This document shows, piece by piece, positions 1 through 10,100 of a stretch of DNA of 64,000 nt. Positions within the stretch are counted from its first letter, which is position 1. Each line of letters starts with the position of its first letter. This stretch comes from Nocardioides terrigena. Lineage in GTDB: Bacteria > Actinomycetota > Actinomycetes > Propionibacteriales > Nocardioidaceae. The translations under genes were made by a program, and so were the position numbers. The stretch covers positions 186,001 to 250,000 of the forward strand of contig NZ_PZYY01000006.1 of assembly GCF_003047265.1 (NCBI RefSeq). Reading direction: 5' to 3'. The notes under the pieces are model-generated. The model searched no databases and was not told the DNA's origin. It saw only the letters and a program-made list of their open reading frames with translations.

Positions 1-978
1 CAGCGCGTCCTCGACGTGGCGGCGTACGACGTCGACCTGGCTCGGCATCGTCATCGGCCCGATCTGTGCCTCCGCGTCGGTGCCGGCGTGGATCGTGCCG
101 GCCCGACGGGTCAGCTCCGCGACGAACCGGTCGTGGACCCGGTCGTGCACGTAGACCCGCTCGATGCCGGTGCAGGTCTGGCCGGCGTTGGAGAACGCAC
201 CCCAGGCGGCCGCGTCGGCGGCGGCGTCCACGTCGGCGTCGTGGTCGACGAGCATGGCGTCCTTGCCGCCGGCCTCGATGAGCACCGGGGTGAGGTTCTC
301 GGCGCAGGTGGCCATCACCACCTTGGCGGTCCGGGTCGAGCCGGTGAAGGCGAGCTTGTCGATGTCGGCCCGGCACAGCGCCGCGCCGGTCTCGCCGCCG
401 CCGATGACGACCTGCAGGAGGTCGTGGTCCGGCACCACCTCGCGCAGGCTCTCGGCCAGCCAGACGCCGACGCCGGGCGTCAGCTCGCTGGGCTTGAAGA
501 CCACGGCGTTGCCGGCGCCGAGGGCGTAGGCGATCGAGCCCATCGGGGTGAAGACCGGGTAGTTCCACGGGCCGATGACCCCGACGACGCCCAGCGGGAG
601 GTACTCCACCGAGGCGGCCTGGTTGGCGAGCAGCAGGCCGGGGGAGACGCGCCGACGACCGAGCACCTTCCGGGCGTGCGAGCCGATCCAGGCGAGGTGG
701 TCGATCGCGAGCCCGATCTCGAGCTGCGCGTCGCCGTGGGGCTTGCCCGTCTCCTGGTGCACGACGTCACCGAGCTGCGCCATCCGGCGGGTCAGGACGC
801 CGCGCCACTGGCCGAGCACCTCCGCGCGGCCGTCGAAGCCGAGGCCGGCCCACCAGTGGCTGGCCTGCCGGGCGCGGGCGACGGCCGCGTCCACGGAGGC
901 GGTGTCGTCGACGGTGTGGATGCCGACGACGTCGCCGGTGGCGGGGTTGATCGACTCGAGCTTGTCCGGGGTCGTCAT
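1..978 (-). CDS. Aldehyde dehydrogenase (betaine-aldehyde type), 3' end cut by window edge
   Basis: NAD(P)-dependent aldehyde dehydrogenase; 326 codons are visible and the C-terminal third or so lies outside the window. Visible family hallmarks are the GPWNYP motif, the substrate/cofactor stretch FTGSTRTAK, the general-base Glu in EAGGKDAML and the catalytic Cys in NAGQTCTGIERVYV. The ATG at 978 follows the stop of the upstream GMC dehydrogenase (980-982) after a single base, so the two are almost certainly translationally coupled. That pairing resembles choline-to-betaine oxidation (BetA then BetB), in which this enzyme would oxidise the aldehyde to the acid. The substrate is inferred from context only; other alcohol/aldehyde pairs are possible. 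The family is certain, the substrate is not. Confidence 0.93.
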   Translation of the reverse strand, partial: MTTPDKLESINPATGDVVGIHTVDDTASVDAAVARARQASHWWAGLGFDGRAEVLGQWRGVLTRRMAQLGDVVHQETGKPHGDAQLEIGLAIDHLAWIGSHARKVLGRRRVSPGLLLANQAASVEYLPLGVVGVIGPWNYPVFTPMGSIAYALGAGNAVVFKPSELTPGVGVWLAESLREVVPDHDLLQVVIGGGETGAALCRADIDKLAFTGSTRTAKVVMATCAENLTPVLIEAGGKDAMLVDHDADVDAAADAAAWGAFSNAGQTCTGIERVYVHDRVHDRFVAELTRRAGTIHAGTDAEAQIGPMTMPSQVDVVRRHVEDAL

Positions 979-979
979 G

Positions 980-2578
980 TCAGGCCTTTCCGCGCAGGAG
1001 GTCGGCGGCGCGCTCGCCGACCATGATCGAGGGGGCGTTGGTGTTGCCGCGCGGGACGACCGGCATCACGCTGGCGTCGGCGACGCGGAGACCCTCGACG
1101 CCCCGCACCCGCAGCTCGGGGTCGACGACGGCTCGCTCGTCACCGCCCATCGCACAGGTGCCGACCGGGTGGTAGAGCGTCTGGGTGTGAGCACGCAGGT
1201 GGGTCTCGATCTGCGCGTCGGTGGGGTCGTCGCCCCAGCCCTCCATCGTGGGCAGCCCGGGGCCGGTGACGTGCTCGGCCAGCGGCCCGGTGGAGACCGT
1301 CTCGAGCAGGCGGCGGACGCCGGCGACCATGGCGTCGAGGTCGGCCTGGTCGTCGTAGTAGCCGGGGTCGATGTCCGGGTGCCAGCGCGGGTCGCGCGAC
1401 CGCAGGCGGAGGGTGCCGCGGCTCTGCACGCTGACGAGCGTCGGTGCCACGGTGACGTTGCGGCTCGTCGCCTCGTGCAGGCCGTTGTCGTAGAAGCCGC
1501 TCGGAGCCACGTGCACCTGCAGGTCGGGGGCCTCGAGGTCGTCGCGGGTGCGCCAGAACCCGCCGCCCTCGCCGATGTTGGAGACGAGCGGGCCGGTGCC
1601 GGTCGCCTTCGCCCGGGCGAACTGGACGAGGTTGTTGTGGTCCGCCAGGTCCGTGACGCCGCGGGTGCGGAAGACGAGCGGTGCGGCGGGATGGTCGTGG
1701 AGGTTCTGGCCGACCCCGGGGAGGTCGACCAGGACGTCGACGCCGACCTCGCGCAGGTGCGCGCCGGGGCCGATGCCCGACAGCATCAACAGCTGGGGGG
1801 AGTTGACCGCGCCCCCCGAGAGGACGACCTCCGCGTCGACGTACGTCGTGTGGGTGGTGGGCCCGTGCTGGTAGGTCACGCCGACGGCGCGGCCGCCCTC
1901 GACGACGATCCGCTCGACGAGCGCACCGGTGCGGACGGTGAGGTTGGGCCGGTCCCGGGCGGGGTCGAGGTAGGCGTTCGCGGTCGACCAGCGGCGACCC
2001 TTGCGGCAGGTCACCTGGTAGAGCCCGGCGCCCTCCTGCTCCGCGCCGTTGAAGTCGTCGGTGGGCTTGAAGCCCGCGGCCACCGCCGACTCGACCCACG
2101 CGGTCGTCAGCGGGTGGGTGTAGCGCCGGTCCTCGACGTGCAGCGGCCCGGCCTGGCCGTGGAACGGCCCGCCCAGGCGGGTGTTGCCCTCCGACCGGAC
2201 GAAGGCGGGGAGCACGTCGTCGTACCCCCAGCCGGTCGCGCCGTACGCGTCGCGCCAGGCGTCGTAGTCGGCGCGGTGGCCGCGGATGTAGATCATCGCG
2301 TTCATCGACGAGCAGCCGCCGAGCGCCTTCATCCGTGGCCAGTAGGCACGACGGCCCTCGAGCTGCTTCTGCTCGCTGGTCGTGTAGTTCCAGTCCCACT
2401 TCGTCTTGAAGAGGCTGGGGAAGGCGGCCGGGATGGTGATCTCGTCACCGACCGCCTCGCCGCCCGCCTCGAGCAGCAGCACCGAGGTGCCCGGATCCTC
2501 GCTCAGCCTCGCCGCCACGACGGCGCCGGCGCTGCCGGCCCCCACCACGATGTAGTCGAAGCTCTCCCGGTCGCCCAC
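980..2578 (-). CDS. GMC-family FAD oxidoreductase (choline dehydrogenase-like)
   Basis: A 532-residue flavoprotein that oxidises an alcohol to an aldehyde. Features seen: N-terminal dinucleotide-binding motif VVGAGSAGAVVAARL, GMC signature 1 around ALGGCSSMNAMIYIRG, signature 2 around GAVNSPQLLMLSGIGP, and the C-terminal catalytic His (HPVGTCAMG) and Asn (NTNAPSIMVGE). The GTG at 2578 is chosen because GAGGAGG lies just upstream and the flavin-binding strand starts a few residues later; the longer open frame upstream is merely stop-free high-GC sequence. It is followed after one base by an aldehyde dehydrogenase and preceded by an MFS transporter 76 bases upstream. Choline is the best substrate guess given the pairing. 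Polyethylene glycol or other primary alcohol dehydrogenases of this family are alternatives. Confidence 0.93.
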   Translation of the reverse strand: MGDRESFDYIVVGAGSAGAVVAARLSEDPGTSVLLLEAGGEAVGDEITIPAAFPSLFKTKWDWNYTTSEQKQLEGRRAYWPRMKALGGCSSMNAMIYIRGHRADYDAWRDAYGATGWGYDDVLPAFVRSEGNTRLGGPFHGQAGPLHVEDRRYTHPLTTAWVESAVAAGFKPTDDFNGAEQEGAGLYQVTCRKGRRWSTANAYLDPARDRPNLTVRTGALVERIVVEGGRAVGVTYQHGPTTHTTYVDAEVVLSGGAVNSPQLLMLSGIGPGAHLREVGVDVLVDLPGVGQNLHDHPAAPLVFRTRGVTDLADHNNLVQFARAKATGTGPLVSNIGEGGGFWRTRDDLEAPDLQVHVAPSGFYDNGLHEATSRNVTVAPTLVSVQSRGTLRLRSRDPRWHPDIDPGYYDDQADLDAMVAGVRRLLETVSTGPLAEHVTGPGLPTMEGWGDDPTDAQIETHLRAHTQTLYHPVGTCAMGGDERAVVDPELRVRGVEGLRVADASVMPVVPRGNTNAPSIMVGERAADLLRGKA

Positions 2579-2654
2579 GACATCCTCCTCGCCCAGAGCG
2601 GCCCGCGCGGCCCCTCGTTCGCACCCTAGGGAGGGGGACCACCGGCAGCAAGGG

Positions 2655-4664
2655 TCAGTCGGCACCTTCCGGCAGGTCGGGCAGGACGACGTTGAAGCGC
2701 CGCCGCTGGGCACTGATGACGACGTCCTCGGACTCGGCGGTCCCGGTGCGGGGGTCGAGCGCGGTGAGGACGTAGCGCCCCAGCGGCGGGAGGCCCAGCT
2801 CGTAGTGGCCCTCGTCGTCGGTCCGGGTCGCCCCCACGGACTCGCCCGAGGCGTCGGTGAGCACGACGAGCGCATCGTCGATCGGCCAGCCGCCGCGGGA
2901 GACCACGCCGGCCACCGTGAGCCGCTGGTCGATCTCGAGGAGGGGCGCGGACTCGGGGGAGAGGTGCCGCAGCTCGGAGCGGGCCGCCCACCCCTCGGCC
3001 GCGTAGACGACGAGGTACTCCCCGGCACCGGGCAGCACGACCGACCAGCGGCCGTCGTTGTCGGCGCGTGCCCAGTCCGCCTGGCGACCGTTCGGCTCGA
3101 GCACCGAGACCACCGCCAGCCGGGCCGCGTGGCCGTCCGTGCGACGCACCCGGCCGCGCACCACGACCTCGGCGCCGGAGTCCGCGCGGCGTACCGAGTC
3201 GCCGCGCGCGGGAGCCGGTCGTACGACGGGTCCCGCGGCACGCGCGGCCAGCACGGGCGACAGGCGGGCGGGGATGAGGAAGGCGACCCCGGCGCCGAGG
3301 AACGCGGCGACCGCGGCGAGCCAGCTCATCGAGTGCAGGGCGCCCTCGGAGGGGTAGAGCCCGCCGGCGACGGTCCCGGCCGTCAGCACCGCGGCGACGG
3401 TCGCCGAGCACGTCGAGGTGCCGATCGAGCGCACGACGGTGTTGAGCCCGTTGGCCGCGGCCGTCTCGCTGATCGGCACCGACTGCATGATCAGCACCGG
3501 CATGGCTGCAAAGCTCACCGCGATGCCGACGGAGACCACGGCCACGCCCAGGATGAGCTGCGCGAGGGAGGCGTCGAGCAGCACGCGGACGACGTACCCG
3601 AGGCCCGTGATGCCCAGGCCGGCGATCAGGGTGATGCGGGCCCCGAAGCGGCGGGTGATGGAGGCCGACACCGGCGCCATCAGGACCATCAGGATGCCGC
3701 CCGGGAGCATGGCCAGCCCGGCCTCGGTCACCCCGAGCCCGAACCCCACGCCGGTCTCGACCGGGATCTGCAGCTGCTGGGTGGCGACGAGCAGGTTGGT
3801 GAACATCGCGAAGCCGGCGAGCAGGGACGCGATGTTGGTGAGCAGCACCGGCCGACGCGTCGAGGTGCGCAGGTCCACCAGGGGCTCGCCGGTGCGGAGC
3901 TCCCACGGGGCCCACATCGCGAAGACCAGCACGGCGACCACGAAGGACAGGACCGTCCACTGGGAGGTCCAGCCCCAGGCGCCGCCCTTGGAGATGCCGA
4001 GCAGGAGGGCGGTCAGGGCGATGGACATGAGGATCGCGCCGAGCCAGTCGAAGCGGCCGGGGGTGCGCACACCCGACTCCGGCACCACCGTCAGGACGAG
4101 CACGAGCATCACGACCGACATGACGACGCTGCCCCAGAAGACGGCCTGCCAGCCGAACGCCTCGTAGATCACCCCCGACAGGGGGAGCCCCACGGCGCCG
4201 CCGATGCCCAGCGTCGCGCTCATCAGCGCGACGGCGCCGCCGATCCGCTCCGGCGGCAGCTCGTCGCGCATCGTCGAGATGCCGATCGGGATGAGGGCGG
4301 GCGCGAAGCCCTGCAGCATCCGGGCCACGATCAGCAGCGCGAGCGTGTCGCTCACCGCTCCGAGCAGGGACCCGAGGAGCAGCGCGACGAGCGACACGAC
4401 GATCATCCGGCGCTTGCCGTGCATGTCGGCGAGGCGGGACAGGATCGGGGTGGCGACGGCGCTGGTGAGCAGCGTGACCGTCACCAGCCACGCGGCGTTG
4501 TCCGGCGTCGTGCCGAGCAGCCGGGGGAAGTCGGTCAGCAGCGGCACGACCAGGGTCTGCATGAGCGAGACCGCGGTGCCGCAGAGGGCGAGCACCAGCA
4601 CGATCTGTCGGGAGCGCCCCGTCTGCTCGGGCTCCACCGCCGGGGTGGTCGCGGTCGCCGTCAC
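2655..4664 (-). CDS. MFS transporter (DHA2-like) with two C-terminal carboxypeptidase-regulatory-like beta domains
   Basis: 669 residues. Roughly the first 480 are a 14-helix major facilitator resembling drug:H+ antiporter family 2, with the loop motif [13 protein letters not shown] after helix 2 and a hydrophobic pattern throughout. From about residue 500 the protein continues into two consecutive ~85-residue beta-sandwich-like repeats with the carboxypeptidase-regulatory pattern ([20 protein letters not shown], then [20 protein letters not shown]). Such repeats are usually extracytoplasmic, yet an even helix count would leave this tail in the cytoplasm. GTG at 4664 has GGGAGGGACC upstream. 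It is the first gene of a probable operon with the GMC and aldehyde dehydrogenases, so it may carry their substrate. The direction of transport is unknown. Confidence 0.9.
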   Translation of the reverse strand: MTATATTPAVEPEQTGRSRQIVLVLALCGTAVSLMQTLVVPLLTDFPRLLGTTPDNAAWLVTVTLLTSAVATPILSRLADMHGKRRMIVVSLVALLLGSLLGAVSDTLALLIVARMLQGFAPALIPIGISTMRDELPPERIGGAVALMSATLGIGGAVGLPLSGVIYEAFGWQAVFWGSVVMSVVMLVLVLTVVPESGVRTPGRFDWLGAILMSIALTALLLGISKGGAWGWTSQWTVLSFVVAVLVFAMWAPWELRTGEPLVDLRTSTRRPVLLTNIASLLAGFAMFTNLLVATQQLQIPVETGVGFGLGVTEAGLAMLPGGILMVLMAPVSASITRRFGARITLIAGLGITGLGYVVRVLLDASLAQLILGVAVVSVGIAVSFAAMPVLIMQSVPISETAAANGLNTVVRSIGTSTCSATVAAVLTAGTVAGGLYPSEGALHSMSWLAAVAAFLGAGVAFLIPARLSPVLAARAAGPVVRPAPARGDSVRRADSGAEVVVRGRVRRTDGHAARLAVVSVLEPNGRQADWARADNDGRWSVVLPGAGEYLVVYAAEGWAARSELRHLSPESAPLLEIDQRLTVAGVVSRGGWPIDDALVVLTDASGESVGATRTDDEGHYELGLPPLGRYVLTALDPRTGTAESEDVVISAQRRRFNVVLPDLPEGAD

Positions 4665-4771
4665 CGGTGGTCCCTCCCGTCGACTCCCATGCCGCGACCC
4701 TAGCGGCGGCCGCGGGTGCCCTCGGGCGTCCCTGTGTGTCCTCCGACACAGTCCCGTCCCTGCCTCCGGAC

Positions 4772-4787
4772 GTCACCGCCACGAAAC
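4772..4787 (+). promoter_or_regulatory. Putative GlnR box upstream of type III glutamine synthetase
   Basis: GTCAC, six bases, then GAAAC matches the published actinobacterial GlnR half-site pattern GTnAC-n6-GAAAC exactly. It sits about 72 bases before the GTG start of the glutamine synthetase gene, a sensible position for nitrogen control. The second half-site expected six bases further (GACAT is present) is weak. This is a motif match only. A second, separate element, TGTGTC-CTCC-GACACA, forms an inverted repeat at 4735-4750. Confidence 0.5.
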
Positions 4788-4858
4788 GAGACCGACATGT
4801 GGCCGCCGTACGGTCGCCGCAGTGCCGCGGAGAGCGGCGTACGCCTGAGGAGCCTGCT

Positions 4859-7036
4859 GTGAGCGCGAACCCGGTCCGACTGTCTGCCATCACCGCCGTC
4901 GAGGCCTTCGTGCCGCCGCCGATCACCTTCGACCCCGGCGAGGAGCCCGGCGAGATCTTCGGCGAGAACGTCTTCAGCCTCACCGTGATGCAGAAGCGGC
5001 TGCCGAAGGCCGTCTACAAGTCGGTCCTCTCGACGATCGAGAAGTCCACGCCCCTCGACCCCGACGTCGCGGACGCGATCGCGTCGGCGATGAAGGACTG
5101 GGCCCTGGAGAAGGGCGCGACCCACTACGCCCACGTCTTCTACCCGCTGACCGGCCTGACCGCGGAGAAGCACGACAGCTTCCTCGACCCGGTCGGCGAC
5201 GGCACCGCGTTCGCGTCGTTCTCCGGCAAGACCCTGACCCAGGGTGAGCCCGACGCGTCGTCCTTCCCCAACGGCGGCCTGCGCAACACGTTCGAGGCGC
5301 GCGGCTACACCGGCTGGGACGTGATGAGCCCGGCGTACATCCTCGAGAACCCCAACGGCAACACGCTCTGCATCCCCACCATCTTCATCTCGATGACCGG
5401 CGAGGCGCTCGACCACAAGACCCCGGTCCTGCGCTCGCAGCAGGCGATGGCGGTGCACGCCAGGCGGGTGCTCCAGCTCTTCGGCCACCAGGACCCCGAG
5501 AACGTCGTGGCCTACTGCGGCCCGGAGCAGGAGTACTTCCTGGTCGACAGCCACTTCTTCCTCGCCCGCCCGGACCTGCTCAACGCCGGCCGCACCCTCT
5601 TCGGGGCCAAGCCGCCGAAGGGCCAGGAGTTCGACGACCACTACTTCGGGGCGATCCCCTCGCGCGTGCTCGGCTTCATGATGGACACCGAGCGGGAGCT
5701 CTTCAAGCTTGGCATCCCCGCCAAGACCCGCCACAACGAGGTCGCGCCCGGCCAGTTCGAGGTGGCGCCGATGTTCGAGCGGGCCAACGAGGCCTCCGAC
5801 CACCAGCAGCTGCTGATGACCACCTTCAAGGCGGTCGCCAAGAAGCACGGCATGGAGTGCCTCTTCCACGAGAAGCCGTTCGAGGGTGTCAACGGGTCGG
5901 GCAAGCACGTCAACTTCTCGCTCGGCAGCTCCGAGCTCGGCAGCCTGCTCGTGCCCGGCGACACCCCGCACGACAACGCCCAGTTCCTCGTGTTCTGCGC
6001 CGCGGTCATCCGCGCCGTGCACAAGTACGGCGGCCTGCTGCGCGTCTCGGTCGCCTCGGCGTCCAACGACCACCGCCTCGGCGCCAACGAGGCCCCGCCG
6101 GCGATCATCTCGATCTTCCTCGGCGACCAGCTGGCCGACGTGTTCGACCAGATCGCCAAGGGGGGCGCGACCCGCTCCAAGGAGAAGGGCACGCTCACCA
6201 TCGGCGTCGACACGCTGCCCAACCTCACCAAGGACCCGGGTGATCGCAACCGCACGTCGCCGTTCGCCTTCACCGGCAACCGGTTCGAGTTCCGCGCCCC
6301 GGGCTCCAACCAGACCGTCGCCGGCCCGATGGTCATGCTCAACACGATCATGGCCGAGGCGCTCGACCACTGCGCCACCACGCTCGAGGAGGCCGTCGCC
6401 ACCGGGACGGACTTCAACGAGGCCGTCCAGACGCTGCTCGCCGAGATCGTCGCCGACCACGGGGCGGTCATCTTCAACGGCAACGGCTACTCCGACGAGT
6501 GGCCGATTGAGGCCGAGCAGCGCGGGCTCAAGAACCTGCGCACGACGGTCGACGCGCTGCCCGAGCTGATCTCGCCCGAGGCCATCGAGCTGTTCTCGAC
6601 GTACGGCGTCTTCACGGAGCACGAGGCCCACAGCCGCTTCGAGATCGGCGCGGAGCAGTACGTCCTCGCCGTCGCGGTCGAGGCCAACCTGACCCTCGAG
6701 ATCGGTACGACGACGATCCTGCCGGCCGCCACGCGCTACCAGACCGAGCTCGCCCAGAACGTCGTCGCCCTGAAGGGGGCCGGCATCGACGCCGACCCCT
6801 CGGGACTCGAGACCATCAGCGCCCACATCACGGAGCTGCGGGCCGGCCTGGCCGACCTGACGGCGGCCATCGACCACGAGCACCCGGCGGACCTGCTCGA
6901 GGCCGCGACCTTCATGCGCGACTCGGTCATCCCCGCGATGGCCTCGGTCCGCGCCGCGGCCGACACGCTGGAGACCCTCGTCGCCGACGACCTGTGGCCG
7001 CTGCCGACCTACCAGGAGATGCTCTACATCCTCTGA
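4859..7036 (+). CDS. glnN: Type III glutamine synthetase
   Basis: 725 residues, in the usual range for GSIII (about 700-730) and far longer than GSI or GSII. It makes glutamine from glutamate, ammonia and ATP in the cytoplasm. Recognised by the N-terminal block with [17 protein letters not shown], the [12 protein letters not shown] active-site segment, the [14 protein letters not shown] block and the [19 protein letters not shown] segment, all characteristic of this class. The GTG at 4859 is preceded by GAGGAG at six-base spacing; the frame stays open 64 codons further upstream but the family N-terminus starts here. It stands alone, divergent from the transporter operon, with a GlnR-like box in its leader and a GC-rich hairpin after the stop. 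Confidence 0.96.
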   Translation: MSANPVRLSAITAVEAFVPPPITFDPGEEPGEIFGENVFSLTVMQKRLPKAVYKSVLSTIEKSTPLDPDVADAIASAMKDWALEKGATHYAHVFYPLTGLTAEKHDSFLDPVGDGTAFASFSGKTLTQGEPDASSFPNGGLRNTFEARGYTGWDVMSPAYILENPNGNTLCIPTIFISMTGEALDHKTPVLRSQQAMAVHARRVLQLFGHQDPENVVAYCGPEQEYFLVDSHFFLARPDLLNAGRTLFGAKPPKGQEFDDHYFGAIPSRVLGFMMDTERELFKLGIPAKTRHNEVAPGQFEVAPMFERANEASDHQQLLMTTFKAVAKKHGMECLFHEKPFEGVNGSGKHVNFSLGSSELGSLLVPGDTPHDNAQFLVFCAAVIRAVHKYGGLLRVSVASASNDHRLGANEAPPAIISIFLGDQLADVFDQIAKGGATRSKEKGTLTIGVDTLPNLTKDPGDRNRTSPFAFTGNRFEFRAPGSNQTVAGPMVMLNTIMAEALDHCATTLEEAVATGTDFNEAVQTLLAEIVADHGAVIFNGNGYSDEWPIEAEQRGLKNLRTTVDALPELISPEAIELFSTYGVFTEHEAHSRFEIGAEQYVLAVAVEANLTLEIGTTTILPAATRYQTELAQNVVALKGAGIDADPSGLETISAHITELRAGLADLTAAIDHEHPADLLEAATFMRDSVIPAMASVRAAADTLETLVADDLWPLPTYQEMLYIL

Positions 7037-7052
7037 GCCCCGCTCCGCGGCA

Positions 7053-7075
7053 CCCGCCGGGCGTCCTCCGGCGGG
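7053..7075 (+). terminator. Hairpin after glnN
   Basis: CCCGCCGG, seven bases, then CCGGCGGG forms a perfect 8-bp stem 17 bases after the glutamine synthetase stop. There is no T-tract, as is common for actinobacterial terminators, so termination is inferred from position and stability. Confidence 0.55.
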
Positions 7076-7180
7076 GCGACGTACATACCCACCTTCGACG
7101 ATGTCCGCGCCCGGATCGGCTCCTAGGGTCGAGCGGACAGTCGGCCTATGGGGGACGGCGCTGCCACACGCGGAGGATCG

Positions 7181-10100
7181 ATGCAGGCCCACAGCCAGGC
7201 CACCCATCCACTCGGGACCCGCCGGTCCTGCGGACGGTCCGCCGGGGCGGTGCTCGCGACCGGGCTCCTCCTCGCCGCCGGCGCGGCGGTGCCGACGCCG
7301 GCCGTGGCGGTCAACGCCGACCACGGCCAGCAGGTGGTGTCCGACGACCCGGTCAACGTGACTCCGCACGTGATGAACGGCTCGGTCAACGCGGTGACGC
7401 AGATCGGCGACAAGATCATCGCGGCCGGGACCTTCACCTCGGTCAGCCCGGCGAGCACCTTCACCAACACCGGTGACGACCTGGTCCGCAACCGCATCTT
7501 CGCCTTCGACGCGACCACCGGCGCCATCGACACCGCGTTCAACCCCAACCTCGGTGGGGCGGTCAACTCGCTCGACACCGACGGGACCCACATCTACGTC
7601 GGGGGCAGCTTCGGCTCCGTCGGCGGCAGCAGCGCGATCCGGCGGGTGGTCAAGCTGACCGCCGGCGGCGCGGTCGTCGGCTCCTTCAACGCGGTGCCCA
7701 ACGGCGGCGTCAACGAGGTCGTGGTCCGGGGGTCGCGCCTCTACGTCGGTGGCAGCTTCTCCAGCATCCGGTCGGGCGCGACGACGACGTCACGCAGCCG
7801 GTTGGCCGTGCTCGACGCCTCGACCGGGGCCGTGTCGTCCAGCCTCGACGTCCCGTTCACGGGCGTCTACGACCCCGCCAACGGCGGTGGAGGAGGGACG
7901 GTCATCAAGCGGTTCGACGTCAGCGCCGACGGCAGCCGCCTCGTCGCCGTGGGCAACTTCGCCACGGTCGGCGGGCAGCCGCGGGTCCAGATCGCGATGC
8001 TCGACACCAGCGGTCCGACTGCGACAGTCGCGCCGTGGGCGACCAACCGGTTCGACCGGGCGCACAACAACTGCGCTGCTGTGTTCGACACGTTCATGCG
8101 CGACGTCGACTTCGCACCCGACGGCAGCTGGTTCGCCGTCAACACCACCGGCGCCTTCGCCGGTGGTGCCACGAGCGGCACCCTGTGCGACACGACCACG
8201 CGCTGGGAGACGTCGTCGTCGGGCAACGACCCCACGTGGGCCAACTACAGCGGTGGGGACACCCTCTACGGCGTCGCGATCACCGGCAGCGCTGTCTACG
8301 TCGGCGGCCACCAGCGCTGGTCCAACAACTCCTTCCAGGGTGACCAGGCCGGGCCCGGCGCGGTCCCGCGCGAAGGGATTGCCGCTCTCGACCCGGTCAA
8401 CGGCCTGCCGCTCTCGTGGAACCCGGGACGAGCGCGGGGGGTCGGGGCGCAGGCCCTGCACGCGACGTCCCAGGGCCTCTGGGTCGGCAGTGACACCAAC
8501 TCGCTGGGCGGGGAGAGGCACGCGCGCATCGCGTTCCTCCCGCTGGCGGGCGGCACCACGGTGCCGGCCGTGGAGGCGGCCCGGCTGCCCAACGACCTGT
8601 TCCTCGCCGAGCGCACCACCGGCGCGGGGGCGGGAGTGCTCTTCCGGTCCAACGCCGGCGGACCGGCGCTGCAGCCCGGGGACGGTGGCCCGGAGTGGAG
8701 CACCGACAACGGGGTGGTCAGCGGAGGCAGCGCTGCCGGCTGGGGCTCTGCGGTGCCCGTCGACAGCACGGTGCCGGACGGCACCCCGCCGGAGGTGTTC
8801 GTGACGGAGCGCTACGGAAACCAGGACTGGAACTTCCCGGTCGCTCCGGGTCGAGCGGTCGAGGTGCGTCTCTACTTCGCCAACCAGTACGACGGCACCG
8901 GCACGGTCGGCGCTCGCGTGTTCGACGTGCTCATCGACGGCGCGACCAGGCTGTCCCGGTTCGACATCGTCGCCGCTGCGGGTGACAACCGCGGCACGAT
9001 GCGGTCGTTCCCGATCACCACGGACGCCGACGGGATCGACGTGGACCTCCGCGCGATCACCGAGAACCCCCTGATCAACGCGATCGAGATCGTCGACCCC
9101 GCGGCCGGCGACCCGACCGCCACCGAAGGCGCCCTGCTGCGGCGCTCCGTCGACGCCACCGGCGCGCCGACCGCTGCGGCGAGCCCGGTCAACACCGCGA
9201 TCGACTGGTCGCGGCTGCGCGGGGGCTTCCTGGTCGACGGGACGCTCTACTACGGCCTGCCCGACGGGGGCTTCTACCGTCGCTCGTTCGACCCGTCCAC
9301 GGGCGCCGTGGGCAGCCAGCAGACCGTCAACCTGTACGACGACCCCGACACCGGCGAGCGCATCCCGTTCGCGATCGCCAACCTCACCGGCACCTTCTAC
9401 GACCCCGGCACGCACCGGATCTACTACACCGTCTTCAACGACGACCGGCTCTTCTACCGCTACTTCACCCCCGAGAGCCGCGTGGTCGGTGCCCAGACGT
9501 TCACCGCCGACGCGGGCGGGGTGGGCTTCGGCGCCGTGGCCGGCATGACCCTCGCGGGCGGCCGCATCCTCTACGGTTCCTCGGCCGACGGAGCGCTGCG
9601 CTCCGTGCCGTTCGCGGGTGGCCGCGTCACCGGAGACCCGACGACCCTCAGCGCGGACGGGACGTGGCGCTACCGCACCATCGTCGCCGGGGAGGGGACC
9701 GTCGCTGCCAACCAGCCGCCGACCGCCGACGCGGCGGGGTCCTGCACGGGGTTGACCTGCGGGTTCACCGGGAGCGGCTCCGACCCCGAGGGCGGCCCGC
9801 TCCAGCTCTCGTGGGACTTCGGGGACGGCACGTCGGGCACCGGGACGGCGCCCACCCACACCTACGACGCACCCGGCGACTACGAGGTGACCCTGACGGT
9901 CACCGACGACGCGGGAGCGACGGCGACCTCGACGGTCGTGGTCGGTGCGATCCGTGCCAACGGCGACCCGGTCGCCGCCTTCACCTCCGGCTGTGACGGG
10001 CTGGCCTGCACGTTCGACGCCTCCGGCTCGCAGGACCCTGACGGCGACGACCTGGACTTCGCGTGGTCGTTCGGCGACGGCGACACCGGGGCCGGGAGCA

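Noticed and set aside
575..2629. 684-codon frame opposite the GMC and aldehyde dehydrogenase genes
   Set aside because: It crosses two well-supported genes antisense and reads as repetitive Gly/Val/Arg.
4700..7591. 963-codon open frame opposite glnN
   Set aside because: Sequence is low-complexity Val/Gly/Arg with no family resemblance; it is the mirror of a well-conserved gene with strong GC third-position bias.
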